64,000 nucleotides of DNA, from positions 115,152 to 179,151 of the forward strand of contig NZ_QKWJ01000009.1 of NCBI RefSeq assembly GCF_003353055.1, written 5' to 3'. Of the stretch, positions 1-16,376 are shown piece by piece. Source of the DNA: Cupriavidus lacunae (GTDB lineage: Bacteria > Pseudomonadota > Gammaproteobacteria > Burkholderiales > Burkholderiaceae). The translations under genes were made by a program, and so were the position numbers. Below the pieces are notes generated by a model. The model had not been told where the DNA came from and made no database searches. It saw only the letters and a list, made by a program, of their open reading frames with translations. How positions within the stretch are numbered: the stretch's first letter is position 1; each line of letters begins with the position of its first letter.

Positions 1-1815
<1,815 letters not shown>

Positions 1816-2051
1816 GGCACGCGGCGTTTGCTGAGGCTTGGCGCGGTTGGCGGAGCTGGATATTGCATGGTCGCGCTGCCCGGGTAGTTCCTACAATGGC
1901 CCATGTAACAAAGCCGGCCACGCACTTGTGCCCTGACCTGTTGCCTCGCCCCGCGAATGCACCGTTTTGCCGGCATGGCGTTCGCATGGCGTCAGGGCTG
2001 GCCGTTGCAGCCCGAAAGCCGTCCGAATACGCCCGAAGGCAGGAGCCGAAT

Positions 2052-4031
2052 TTGACTGTCAACCCGTTTCTCGCCACCGGCGCCAGGTCCGCATCGCCCA
2101 GCCTGGCCCCGCGCGACTGCTTCGCAGCGCCTTCCGCCCCCGCCTTCTCCTCCGACGACGAACTATTGCAGGACTACCTGTTCGGGCCGGCCTGGCTACC
2201 CGACGGGCGCGTGCGTTTCCGGCTGTGGGCACCGGATGCGGCCGATCAAGGGCAGGCAGTGCGGCTGGAAATTGCCGGGCTGGGTCCGGTGCATATGGCC
2301 TGCGGCCCCAATGGCTGGTTCGAGGCCATCGTGCCGTGCTGCAAAGGCGCGCGCTACTGGTTCCGGCTTGACGACGGCACGATGGTGCCGGACCCGGCAT
2401 CGCGCGGGCAGGCCGACGACGTGCACGGTCCCAGCATCGTGCCCGCCCCCGACGCCGCCGGCACGTTCGCATGGACCTGCCCCGACTGGCGCGGGCGCCC
2501 GTGGCACGAAGCCATCATCTATGAAATGCACGTGGGCCTGTGCGGTGGCTTTGCGGGCGCTGCACAGCAACTGCCGCGGCTGGCCGCGCTCGGCTTCACC
2601 GCAGTGGAGCTGATGCCGGTCGCCGAGTTTCCCGGCACGCGCAACTGGGGCTACGACGGCGTGCTCCCCTTTGCGCCAGAGTCCGGCTATGGCACGCCGG
2701 ACGAACTGCGCGCCCTGGTGGACCGCGCACACCAGCTCGGCCTGATGGTGCTGCTCGACGTGGTCTACAACCATTTCGGGCCCGAGGGCAACTATCTGCA
2801 CCACTACGCCAGCGCATTTTTCCGTGCCGACCGGCAGACCCCGTGGGGCCCGGCCATCGATTTCCGCCAGCCGCAGGTGCGGCGCTTCTTCACCGAGAAT
2901 GCGCGCTACTGGCTGGAGCAGTTCCGCTTCGACGGCTTGCGGCTCGATGCCGTGCACGCCATCGATGACGAAGGCTGGCTGGCGGCGCTGCCGGGCGAAC
3001 TGCGCGCCATGCTGGCCGCGGGCGACGGCGCCAACCGCCATCTCCACCTGGTGCTGGAAAACGACAACAACGATGCTGGCCTGCTGGCCGCGGGCTATGA
3101 CGCGCAGTGGAACGACGATGTCCACCACGCGTTGCACGTGCTGCTGACCCGTGAGGAAGACGGCTATTACCGCGACTACACTTCGTGCCCGGATGTAGAG
3201 GGTGAAGCGCCTGCTGCGGCCGGGCGCGGCCAGCCTGCGCTGCGTCACCTGGCGCGTGTGCTGGGCGAAGGCTTTGCCTACCAGGGCGAGTTGTCATCCT
3301 TTCGCTCTGCCGCAGGGCACGAAGTGCGTCGCGGCCAGCCCAGTGCGCACCTGCCGCCCACGGCCTTTGTCTGCTTCCTGCAGAACCATGACCAGGCCGG
3401 CAACCGCGCACTGGGCGAACGGCTGGCCAGCCTGGCGGACCGCGACGCGCTGCGCGCGGCCGTGGCGCTGCAACTGCTGTGCCCGCAGGTGCCGCTGGTG
3501 TTCATGGGCGAAGAGACCGGCACCCAGCGGCCCTTCCTGTATTTCACCAGCCATCCGCCGGAACTGGCCCGCGCCGTGCGCGACGGGCGCCGCCGCGAGT
3601 TCGCCGCCACCGCCGCGTTCCGCGACGATGCGCGCGCGACGGCGATCCCCGATCCCAACGACCCGGCCACCTTCGAAGCCTCGCGCCCAGGCCTCGAAGA
3701 CGATGGCGACTGGGCGCCCTACTACCGCGAGCTGCTGGCCGTGCGGCGCCGCGAACTGCTGCACCGGCTGGCCGGCTGCCAGAGCGCCGGGGTCGATATC
3801 CTGGGCCCGGCGGCACTGTGCGCGCGCTGGCGCCTGACGGACGGCATGGAGCTGAGCCTGTGGCTGAACCTGGGCAGCGAAGCCGTGCCGTGCACGCGCC
3901 CGTGCCGCGACATGAGCACGGCACTGCATGAGAGCGTCACCGGTGCGGCCGCGGAATTGTCGGCCGGCATGCTGCTGCCGCGCACCTGCGTCGCCACCGT
4001 GTGCGAGCCCGCCGGGGCGCGCGCAAGATGA
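2052..4031 (+). CDS. treZ: Malto-oligosyltrehalose trehalohydrolase
   Basis: GH13 enzyme that cuts trehalose from maltooligosyl-trehalose made by TreY. An N-terminal beta-sandwich (about residues 45-135, YLFGPAWLPDGRVRFRLWAP) precedes the TIM barrel. Catalytic residues by motif are Asp299 (GLRLDAVHAID), Glu336 (LVLENDNND) and Asp447 (QNHDQAGN). The open frame runs far upstream into glgP; I chose TTG 2052 because AGGAG at 2041-2045 sits six bases before it and the protein then has 659 residues, near family length. ATG 1986 is an alternative without a good ribosome site. The stop overlaps the treY start as ATGA, so the two are translationally coupled. Confidence 0.93.
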   Translation: MTVNPFLATGARSASPSLAPRDCFAAPSAPAFSSDDELLQDYLFGPAWLPDGRVRFRLWAPDAADQGQAVRLEIAGLGPVHMACGPNGWFEAIVPCCKGARYWFRLDDGTMVPDPASRGQADDVHGPSIVPAPDAAGTFAWTCPDWRGRPWHEAIIYEMHVGLCGGFAGAAQQLPRLAALGFTAVELMPVAEFPGTRNWGYDGVLPFAPESGYGTPDELRALVDRAHQLGLMVLLDVVYNHFGPEGNYLHHYASAFFRADRQTPWGPAIDFRQPQVRRFFTENARYWLEQFRFDGLRLDAVHAIDDEGWLAALPGELRAMLAAGDGANRHLHLVLENDNNDAGLLAAGYDAQWNDDVHHALHVLLTREEDGYYRDYTSCPDVEGEAPAAAGRGQPALRHLARVLGEGFAYQGELSSFRSAAGHEVRRGQPSAHLPPTAFVCFLQNHDQAGNRALGERLASLADRDALRAAVALQLLCPQVPLVFMGEETGTQRPFLYFTSHPPELARAVRDGRRREFAATAAFRDDARATAIPDPNDPATFEASRPGLEDDGDWAPYYRELLAVRRRELLHRLAGCQSAGVDILGPAALCARWRLTDGMELSLWLNLGSEAVPCTRPCRDMSTALHESVTGAAAELSAGMLLPRTCVATVCEPAGARAR

Positions 4032-6685
4032 TGCCCGACGGCGCGCCGAAAGGCCTGCCGCGCGCCACCGCCCGGCTGCAGTTGCACCCGGGATTCACCT
4101 TTGCCGATGCCGCCGGCGTGGTCGGCTACTACGCCGCGCTCGGCGTCAGCCACCTGTACCTGTCGCCGGTCTGCTGCGCGCGGCCGGGCTCCACGCATGG
4201 CTATGACGTCACGGACTTCACCCGCGTGCGCGCCGAGCTGGGCGGAGAGTCCGGCCTGAAGGCGCTGGCCGCGCGCGCCCGCGACGCCGGCCTCGGCCTG
4301 ATCCTCGATATCGTGCCCAACCACATGGCGGCCGACGCCACCCACAATGGCTGGTGGCGCGACGTACTGACGCACGGCCGCGCCAGCCGCTTTGCCGCGA
4401 GCTTCGACATCGACTGGACCCCGCGCAATCCGGTGCTGCACGGCAAAGTGCTGCTGCCGATCCTGGGCCAGTCGTACTGGGACACGATGGTCGCGGGCGA
4501 ACTGCGCTGGGTGCCAGCGAGCGGCGATGCTCCCGCCCACCTGCGTTATTTCGACCACTCGCTGCCGCTTGCGCCAGGCAGCGTGGACGGCGAAGCCGAA
4601 ACCAGCCGGCCCGCCTGGTACGACACCACGCAGGCCGAAGGCCGCAGCCGGCTCCATGCGCTGCTGGAGCGCCAGCACTACCGGCTTGCCTGGTGGCGCA
4701 CCGCAGCCGCTGCGCTGAACTGGCGGCGCTTCTTCGAGATCAGCGACCTGGTAGGCGTGCGCGAGGAAGACCCGCAGGTGTTCGACGCCGTCCATGCCCT
4801 GGTTTTCCGCCTGCTGAGCGAAGGCTGGATCGACGGCGTGCGCGTGGACCATGTCGACGGCCTGGCCGATCCTGCAGGCTACTGCCGCAGGCTGCGCGCC
4901 GCACTGGACCGCCACGCCGCCGCGCGCCCGCCGCTGCTGCGGCTAGAGCACCCGTGGCTGGTGGTCGAAAAGATCCTGGGCCCGCGTGAGCGCCTAGCGC
5001 CGGACTGGCAGGTGCACGGCACCACCGGCTACGACTTCATGGACGACGTGGCCGCGGTGCTGCACGACGGCAACGGCGAGGCGCCGCTGGGCACGCTGTG
5101 GGCCTCCGTCAGTGGCGATGCGCGATCCTATGCCACGCATGTCGAGGCCGCGCGGCGCCAGGTGCTGGAGCGGCATCTGGTGACGGAATTCGAAGGCGTC
5201 GCCGCCAGCCTGCACGACTGCGCGGAGCAAGAGCCCGGCACTCGCGACCTGACCCGTGCAGCCCTGCGGCGCGCGCTGGCGGCACTGATGGCGGCGGTAC
5301 CGCGCTATCGCAGCTACTTCGATGCGCAGCCCGCCGACCGCGATGCCGCCGTGGCCCATGCCGATGACGCCATGCTGGACCAGGCCATGCAGGCGGCACG
5401 CGCCGGCCTGGCTCCCGACGAGGCCGTCGCGCTGGCCTTTATCGGCGGCTGCCTGCGCACGGCCGCACCGCCCGACAGCGACACCGGGGAGCTGCGCCGC
5501 CGCCTGCAGCAGCTGATGCCGGCGCTGGCGGCCAAGGCTGGCGAAGACACCGCGTTCTACCGCTATGGCCGGCTGTTGTCGCGCAACGAGGTGGGCAGCG
5601 ATCCGGGCCGCCTGGCGATGCCGCCGGCGCAATTCCACGCACGCATGGCGGCTCGGCGCCTGGCCTGCCCCAATGCCATGCTGGCCACCGCGACCCACGA
5701 CCACAAGCGCGGTGAGGACGCGCGCATGCGCCTGGCCGTGCTGAGCGAGGTGCCGGGCGCCTGGGCCGACGCCGTGGCGGCATGGGAGCGCGAATGCGCG
5801 CCCCTGCTGTCCACGCTGCCGCGGGCGCCAGACCCGGGCGACCGGCTGATGCTGTACCAGACCCTGGTCGGCGCGTGGCCGATGGAAGACATCGGCCACC
5901 TGGCGGACACCAGCGCCATCGAGGCCTTGCTTGCGCGCGTGTCGGCGTGGCAGCTCAAGGCCATCCGCGAAGCCAAGCGCCACGGCAACTGGACCTGTCC
6001 CGATACGGAATACGAAGCCACCTGCGAAGCCTTCCTGCGTGGCATCGCTGCAGCCTGGCCACAGGGCGTGCTGGCGCAGATCGGCCAGTTTGCGCAACGC
6101 ATTGCCGTGGCCGGCGCCGTCAACAGCCTGGCGCAGGTGCTGGTGCAACTGACCGCGCCGGGTATCCCTGACCGCTACCAGGGCTGCGAAGGCTGGGACC
6201 TGAGCCTGGTGGACCCGGACAACCGGCGCCAGCCGGACTATGCGCGGCTGCAGGCGCGCCTGGGTTGCAGCGCGGGCTGGGCACACTGGCTGGCGCACTG
6301 GCGCGACGGGCGCATCAAGCAGCAACTGGTGCGCCAGGTGCTGGCCGTGCGCCGCGCGCATCCGGCGCTCTTTGCCGACGGGCAATACGGCATGCTGGCC
6401 GCGCAGGGCACGCTGGTGCCCCAGGTGCTGGCCTTTGCGCGTACCACGGACGCGTGCCAGGCCATCACGGTGGTGACACGGCTGGCGGCCGCGCGGGTAG
6501 ACCCGACCATGCCGCGCATTCCGCCCGCAAGCTGGGGCGACACCACGCTGAACGTGGGGGTGCCGCAGCACAGCCGCTGGACCGATGCGCTGACCAGCCA
6601 TGCGCTCGATGCACCCACGGGCCGGCTGCGCCTGCGCGAGGTGCTGGGCGGCTTGCCGGTGGCACTGCTGCTGCGCGAGCCCTGA
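4028..6685 (+). CDS. treY: Malto-oligosyltrehalose synthase
   Basis: GH13 enzyme that isomerises the reducing-end linkage of maltodextrins to the alpha,alpha-1,1 bond, giving the TreZ substrate. 885 residues. The family start motif RLQLHPGFTFADAAGVVGYYAALGVSHLYLSP is present near residue 16 (shown here only as RLQLHPGFTFADA). Catalytic residues by motif: Asp274 (GVRVDHVDGLADP), Glu314 (LVVEKILGPRE) and Asp558 (ATATHDHKRGEDAR). Start is ATG 4028, overlapping the treZ stop; a second ATG follows directly. Together with treZ it forms the TreY-TreZ trehalose route fed by glycogen. No treS or otsA is visible in the window. Confidence 0.95.
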   Translation: MMPDGAPKGLPRATARLQLHPGFTFADAAGVVGYYAALGVSHLYLSPVCCARPGSTHGYDVTDFTRVRAELGGESGLKALAARARDAGLGLILDIVPNHMAADATHNGWWRDVLTHGRASRFAASFDIDWTPRNPVLHGKVLLPILGQSYWDTMVAGELRWVPASGDAPAHLRYFDHSLPLAPGSVDGEAETSRPAWYDTTQAEGRSRLHALLERQHYRLAWWRTAAAALNWRRFFEISDLVGVREEDPQVFDAVHALVFRLLSEGWIDGVRVDHVDGLADPAGYCRRLRAALDRHAAARPPLLRLEHPWLVVEKILGPRERLAPDWQVHGTTGYDFMDDVAAVLHDGNGEAPLGTLWASVSGDARSYATHVEAARRQVLERHLVTEFEGVAASLHDCAEQEPGTRDLTRAALRRALAALMAAVPRYRSYFDAQPADRDAAVAHADDAMLDQAMQAARAGLAPDEAVALAFIGGCLRTAAPPDSDTGELRRRLQQLMPALAAKAGEDTAFYRYGRLLSRNEVGSDPGRLAMPPAQFHARMAARRLACPNAMLATATHDHKRGEDARMRLAVLSEVPGAWADAVAAWERECAPLLSTLPRAPDPGDRLMLYQTLVGAWPMEDIGHLADTSAIEALLARVSAWQLKAIREAKRHGNWTCPDTEYEATCEAFLRGIAAAWPQGVLAQIGQFAQRIAVAGAVNSLAQVLVQLTAPGIPDRYQGCEGWDLSLVDPDNRRQPDYARLQARLGCSAGWAHWLAHWRDGRIKQQLVRQVLAVRRAHPALFADGQYGMLAAQGTLVPQVLAFARTTDACQAITVVTRLAAARVDPTMPRIPPASWGDTTLNVGVPQHSRWTDALTSHALDAPTGRLRLREVLGGLPVALLLREP

Positions 6686-6689
6686 TCGC

Positions 6690-7352
6690 TCAGGAATGCT
6701 GCGGCGGCGCCGGCTGCCCCACGGTCGGCGTCAACGGCCCATGCGGATGGAGCGGTACGCCGTGCGGTGCCGCATGTGGCGTCGCATGCGGCCCGAAATG
6801 GCCGTGCTGCGGCGGGTGCGCATCGTCAGGCGGCTCGCGCGCTGCCTGGCTTGGCGAGGCACTACGGTCCTGCGTCAGGTAGGGCCGGATCACGACTGCC
6901 ACGTAATCGTCTTCCTTCGGCGTCACGACGATATACGCCAGCCCAGACATCACCAGGCCGACTTCACCCAGTTCCGTGGCGATACGCGCCACGATAAAGC
7001 GCTGCAACAGCAGCGGGTTGACGCTGTCGTCAATCGCAAGCGCGGCCGTGCAGATGGTCAGGAAGCAGCGCTCGACCTCGCGACACACGACCACCACCTC
7101 ATCGATGACATAGCCAGCGCGGCTGGCCCGGACCAGCACCGAAACGCCCGAGCTGGGCGCCGCACGGTGCCAGCCGGGCTCGACCTTGAAGCTGGGCAGG
7201 GTGAGGCCGGAGCCGGTGTCCTGCGCGACGGTATTGAAGCGCTGGGCGAAGTCCGACGGCGTGATCGCAAGCAACTGACGCTCCACCGGCGCCGAAGACA
7301 CCGAGACGGACGAGGCCAGGACCATGGTGGAGAGAATGCTGGCTAAGTTCAT
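6690..7352 (-). CDS. Hypothetical secreted protein with His/Pro-rich tail
   Basis: 220 residues, not recognised. The first 20 residues (MNLASILSTMVLASSVSVSS) look like a signal peptide, though without a strong positive N-region. The middle part (residues about 50-160) is soluble, with predicted strands (VSVLVRASRAGYVIDEVVVV and AYIVVTPKEDDYVAVVI) and two cysteines (CREVERCF). The last 50 residues are a low-complexity His/Pro/Gly tail, which could bind metal or be disordered. GAGGT precedes the ATG at a normal distance. It is convergent with treY with only four bases between the stops, and is not likely to share its role. Confidence 0.7.
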   Translation of the reverse strand: MNLASILSTMVLASSVSVSSAPVERQLLAITPSDFAQRFNTVAQDTGSGLTLPSFKVEPGWHRAAPSSGVSVLVRASRAGYVIDEVVVVCREVERCFLTICTAALAIDDSVNPLLLQRFIVARIATELGEVGLVMSGLAYIVVTPKEDDYVAVVIRPYLTQDRSASPSQAAREPPDDAHPPQHGHFGPHATPHAAPHGVPLHPHGPLTPTVGQPAPPQHS

Positions 7353-7626
7353 AGCTACCTCGCAACGGATGATCAGCTCCCCCCGGCTGCGCTGTCAGGC
7401 CCGGCGGCACGCGGCGCAAGACAGGTGCCGCCGCGGCAATGGGGCCGGCGCTGCGCACTGTGCTCGGCCGGCACATGTCGCACGCCAGTTCTTGCCAGCA
7501 TTTCCTTCACTATAGACAGGACCGCACACAAGCACAGGAGGCTACGCAAGCGCGACGCCGCGCCATGGGGGCCATCCGTCCGCGCGCTGCGATCGGCTCG
7601 CCCCCGCTGGACGTCCAGTTTCTGCA

Positions 7627-7920
7627 GTGGCGGCAAGAGCACGGCGTTTGCGCCACAGCGTCCGTGTCCCTGACTGCGTCGCATGGGGCACAGGCAGCCA
7701 GGCGCATCGAAGGACTGCCCCGACCGGTGCCAGCGCCCTGGCACAGCAGGAACGGAGCTTGCAGAACCCGGCCAGGATCCGCGTATCCACCACCGTCGGC
7801 GTGGTCAAGCCGGAAGGCACCGTGCGCGACGAGAAACAGCGTACGATGGCAATGGAACTGGCGCGTTCGGTGCGCAGCGTGAGTACCGTGTCCGATGAAC
7901 TGCGCGCCGGTACCGACTGA
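7627..7920 (+). CDS. BON-domain protein, short and possibly a remnant
   Basis: The C-terminal 53 residues read as a BON domain, the small lipid-binding fold of OsmY-type periplasmic proteins (RIRVSTTVGVV, then EGTVRDEKQRTMAMELARSV, then VSTVSDELRAG). BON proteins normally have a signal peptide; the residues before the domain here are Arg-rich and show none, in this or the other two frames. A GTG at 7627 opens the frame, but TTG 7759, seven bases after AGGA, could start a mini-protein of only the domain. A proline in GVVKPEGTV replaces the usual hydrophobic strand residue. I read it as a decayed or minimal gene; the 274 bases before it hold nothing I can identify. Confidence 0.4.
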   Translation: MAARARRLRHSVRVPDCVAWGTGSQAHRRTAPTGASALAQQERSLQNPARIRVSTTVGVVKPEGTVRDEKQRTMAMELARSVRSVSTVSDELRAGTD

Positions 7921-7953
7921 CCGGCAGCGCCGTGCAATCTTCATGGAGACGCC

Positions 7954-8181
7954 ATGAGCACCCATCGCCAGCCCGACCACGACACCATCCGCCGCCGCAG
8001 CGAGCCGCGCGACCCGCACAAGGGCGGCCCGGACACCGAGCATGAGCGCGGCAAGCCCGGGCGCGACCGGCGCCACGATGTCGAGCACGAGCATGACATC
8101 CCGGACGAGAACCGCGAGCCGCCTTCGGTCAGGCACCCCGGCAAGCCCGAGAAAAGCCAGCCGCCAGTGGAGAACGACTGA
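7954..8181 (+). CDS. Small hydrophilic hypothetical protein
   Basis: 75 residues, very rich in Asp, Glu, His, Arg and Pro, with no hydrophobic core, signal peptide or cysteine, so probably disordered. The start ATG has GGAGAC just upstream. It lies 30 bases before another charged protein in the same direction, and the two probably share a transcript. I do not recognise the family; no function is proposed. Confidence 0.6.
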   Translation: MSTHRQPDHDTIRRRSEPRDPHKGGPDTEHERGKPGRDRRHDVEHEHDIPDENREPPSVRHPGKPEKSQPPVEND

Positions 8182-8211
8182 ATCCGACCGACCAACCGGA
8201 CAGGAGGCACC

Positions 8212-8595
8212 ATGAGCAAGACCGTACGTACCCGCCGCACCGGCGCGCGCCACGGTGACCGCGTCGGCGGCGCAGCGCCTGCGCAGCGCGAAGGCGCGCA
8301 GGCCTCGGCCGGGCGCCGTTCGCGCGAGAACACCGCGTCCGGCGCCGCGCGCGCCGACGCCGGCTATATCCCCAGCACGCTCGACCCCGATCTCGAACTG
8401 GAAACCGACGATATCGAGGAAGAAATCGAGGAGCGCGAGAATGAGGCCCACACGGCGCAGGACGAGGAGAGCCCTGAGGAAGAGATCGCCGATGAAGTCA
8501 TGCATGCTGCCGAAGACCTGCCGGCCGAAGTGCCGGCCGACAAGGCCGACCACACCGACCAACGCGAGGAACACCCGCCCCGTGCACCGCGTTAA
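8212..8595 (+). CDS. Hypothetical acidic, probably disordered protein
   Basis: 127 residues in two parts: a basic N-terminal third (MSKTVRTRRTGARHGDRVGG, then more Arg/Ala) and an acidic C-terminal half beginning at DPDLELETDDIEEEIEEREN. No membrane segment or signal peptide. GGAGG stands seven bases before the ATG, an excellent ribosome site. The stop TAA shares the TTAA tetranucleotide with the stop of the convergent gene at 8592. The basic/acidic split suggests self-pairing or binding of nucleic acid or protein, but that is inference; family not recognised. Confidence 0.65.
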   Translation: MSKTVRTRRTGARHGDRVGGAAPAQREGAQASAGRRSRENTASGAARADAGYIPSTLDPDLELETDDIEEEIEERENEAHTAQDEESPEEEIADEVMHAAEDLPAEVPADKADHTDQREEHPPRAPR

Positions 8596-9308
8596 GCTGC
8601 CCTGGGCAAGGCCGCTGCCGGCAACTCGAAACAGGCCAGCAGCGGCAGGTGGTCGGAGGCCACGCGTGCCAGCGGCGAGCGATGGCTCGCCACGGACACC
8701 AGGTGCGCGCGCGGCGAGACCCAGATGCGGTCAAGCGCAAACACCGGCAGCCGCGAGGGGAAAGTCGCCGTATGCGGCGTTTGCTCGAAATACGCGTGCA
8801 GCCAGCGCAGCGGCCGGCCCCACAGGAACCATTCATTGACGTCGCCCAGCAGGATGGTCGGCAATGGGTGGGCGGTGGCGACGTAGTTGAGCAACTGCTG
8901 CACCTGGTGGCGGCGTTCGCCGGGGCGCAGGCCCAGATGGGTGGCGATCACGCGCAGCGGACTCGCGCAGCCCGCGGCAGTGCAGGCCACCGTGGCATCG
9001 ATGGCCCCGCGCGGCTCGCAACCTTTCACCGTGAGGTCGATCTGGTTCACCGCCTCGGGCGCGAAACGCGTCAGCAGCGCATTGCCGTAGTCGGCATTGC
9101 CGCGCACGCGCGTGAAGCCCGACACCACATGCATGCCGGTATGGCCGGCAAGATACTCCAGCGTGTGGTCGTTGCTGCTGCCCGATTCCACTTCCTGCAG
9201 CGCGACGATGTCGGCGTCGAGTTCTGCCAGCACGGCCGCGATGCGGTCCGGGCGATAGCGGCGGTCGGTACCGACGGCGCGATGGATGTTGTAGCTCACC
9301 ACCGTCAT
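8592..9308 (-). CDS. Endonuclease/exonuclease/phosphatase family protein
   Basis: Metal-dependent phosphodiesterase fold (EEP superfamily). 238 residues from ATG 9308. Motifs in order: SYNIHRAVG with the metal-site Asn, LQEVES with the catalytic Glu, the central GNADYGNALLTRF, VIATHLG, LLGDVNEW with the Asp/Asn pair, and the final SDHLPLLA with the catalytic Asp/His. Upstream in-frame ATGs at 9368 and 9434/9440 could extend it by 20-44 residues; none has a clear ribosome site, and the domain starts right at the chosen Met. It lies downstream of uvrA on the same strand, but 300 bases apart. Substrate cannot be read from sequence; DNA repair or phospholipid head groups are both possible. Confidence 0.8.
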   Translation of the reverse strand: MTVVSYNIHRAVGTDRRYRPDRIAAVLAELDADIVALQEVESGSSNDHTLEYLAGHTGMHVVSGFTRVRGNADYGNALLTRFAPEAVNQIDLTVKGCEPRGAIDATVACTAAGCASPLRVIATHLGLRPGERRHQVQQLLNYVATAHPLPTILLGDVNEWFLWGRPLRWLHAYFEQTPHTATFPSRLPVFALDRIWVSPRAHLVSVASHRSPLARVASDHLPLLACFELPAAALPRAA

Positions 9309-9609
9309 GGGGGCCAGGCCGGCGGCGCGCACTGGCCCGCAACGCCGCGCAGCCGATGTATCGGCCATCGCGCCGGTGTCGCCCGGGTCACGCGCCTGGG
9401 CAGGATTTACAAGGGGCGGTAAGTCCGGTTGCATTCGCATGGCCGGTCTCGATGATGGGGGCTGGAGCCGCTCCGGCCAGGGCCACGGCAGGTAGAAACC
9501 GGCCGGTGCACAGGCTTCATGGCTACCTCCGTTTGGGCGCGATGTGCGCGCCAGTAACCATGGGCAAGCGAAAGGCGTGCCCGTACGCCCCTCGCTGCAC
9601 CAGATCCTC

Positions 9610-15471
<5,862 letters not shown>

Positions 15472-15524
15472 GATTTCTCTTTCGAATCAGGACGTTAAGG
15501 GAGAGACGGGTCGACGGCCCGACC

Positions 15525-15542
15525 ACTGTACATCCATACAGT
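15525..15542 (-). promoter_or_regulatory. LexA (SOS) box upstream of uvrA
   Basis: The sequence ACTGTACATCCATACAGT fits the LexA consensus CTGT-N8-ACAG exactly, with one further matching base on each side. It lies 54 bases before the uvrA start and about 150 bases before higB, so it most likely makes uvrA SOS-inducible. Confidence 0.8.
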
Positions 15543-15695
15543 CTATCAGGTTGGAAAAGAATTGGTATCGATCGCGCCGCTTGGAATCAGACAAGTGACG
15601 GTGCGGCGTGAGAGGTGAGCGGCTTTGATGGATGCTCGCCCAGGCCAGTGCCTGGTTTTCGCTGCATTACTATTTATCGATTACCGGTATACGAT

Positions 15696-15974
15696 ATGAT
15701 CCAGTCATTCAGATGTTCCGACACCTTTGCATTGTTCGCGGGCCGCTGTGTGCCGCGCTTAGCCAATATTCGCGCAGTGGCCTTCCGCAAACTGCTCATG
15801 CTCCATGAGGCGACAACGCTCGCAATGTTGCGTTCTCCTCTGGGCAACCGGCTGGAATTGCTGGGCGGCGACCGCAAAGGCCGATACAGCATCCGTATCA
15901 ACAATCGGTGGCGGATTTGCTTCATCTGGACGCATGACGGCCCGGCGGCCGTCGAGATCATCGACTATCACTGA
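15696..15974 (+). CDS. higB: HigB-family toxin (RelE/ParE superfamily)
   Basis: 92 residues, the usual size of HigB-type ribosome-dependent mRNA endoribonucleases. Family signatures visible are LEELGGDRKG-like LELLGGDRKGRYSIRINNRWRIC (region 55-80) and the C-terminal VEIIDYH, both typical of the killer-protein Pfam family. I start at ATG 15696; the open frame extends 27 codons upstream, but family proteins start near FRCSDTFALFAG. The palindrome TACCGGTA at 15682-15689 lies in the promoter region just before the start and may be part of the HigA operator. The antitoxin follows 11 bases later, with toxin first as in other higBA loci. Confidence 0.88.
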   Translation: MIQSFRCSDTFALFAGRCVPRLANIRAVAFRKLLMLHEATTLAMLRSPLGNRLELLGGDRKGRYSIRINNRWRICFIWTHDGPAAVEIIDYH

Positions 15975-15985
15975 GGACAACGACC

Positions 15986-16327
15986 ATGGCGTACTTCAAA
16001 GACGGCATGCCCCCCATCCACCCGGGCGAGATCCTGCGCGAGGAATACCTGGTGCCGCTGGACATGAGCGCCAACGCCCTGGCGGTGGCCTTGCGCGTGA
16101 CGGCGGCACGCATCAATGAAATCGTGCGAGAAGAGCGCGGCATTACGCCGGACACGGCGCTGCGGCTGGCGCGCTATTTCGGCGGCGATGCGCGCTCGTG
16201 GCTGAACCTGCAGGTGAACTATGACCTGAAGGTCGCTGAGCGCGACCACGGCGAGCGAATCGAGACGGAAATCACGCCGCGCGATCCGGCCGCGGCGCAG
16301 GCAGGTCGATCGCCGGCAGCAAAGTAA
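15986..16327 (+). CDS. higA: HigA-family antitoxin (HTH)
   Basis: 113 residues, Xre-type helix-turn-helix antitoxin that neutralises HigB and represses its own operon. The family N-terminus PPIHPGEILREEYLVPLDMS and the HTH (ANALAVALRVTAARINEIVR, about residues 33-52) are clear, followed by the conserved RGITPDTALRLARYFGGDARSWLNLQ-type stretch (residues 55-80). GAGGA at the end of higB provides the ribosome site. The C-terminal tail is Ala/Pro-rich and probably disordered. Confidence 0.9.
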   Translation: MAYFKDGMPPIHPGEILREEYLVPLDMSANALAVALRVTAARINEIVREERGITPDTALRLARYFGGDARSWLNLQVNYDLKVAERDHGERIETEITPRDPAAAQAGRSPAAK

Positions 16328-16376
16328 CCGGCGGGCATGGCCCGGGCGGCGCAGCCATGCCGTGCGGGCCATCACC

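Noticed and set aside
7510..8574. 354-codon minus strand frame rich in Val, Leu and Gly
   Set aside because: Looks membrane-like, but it is the antisense of the charged proteins at 7954 and 8212, whose start sites are far better; it has no ribosome site.
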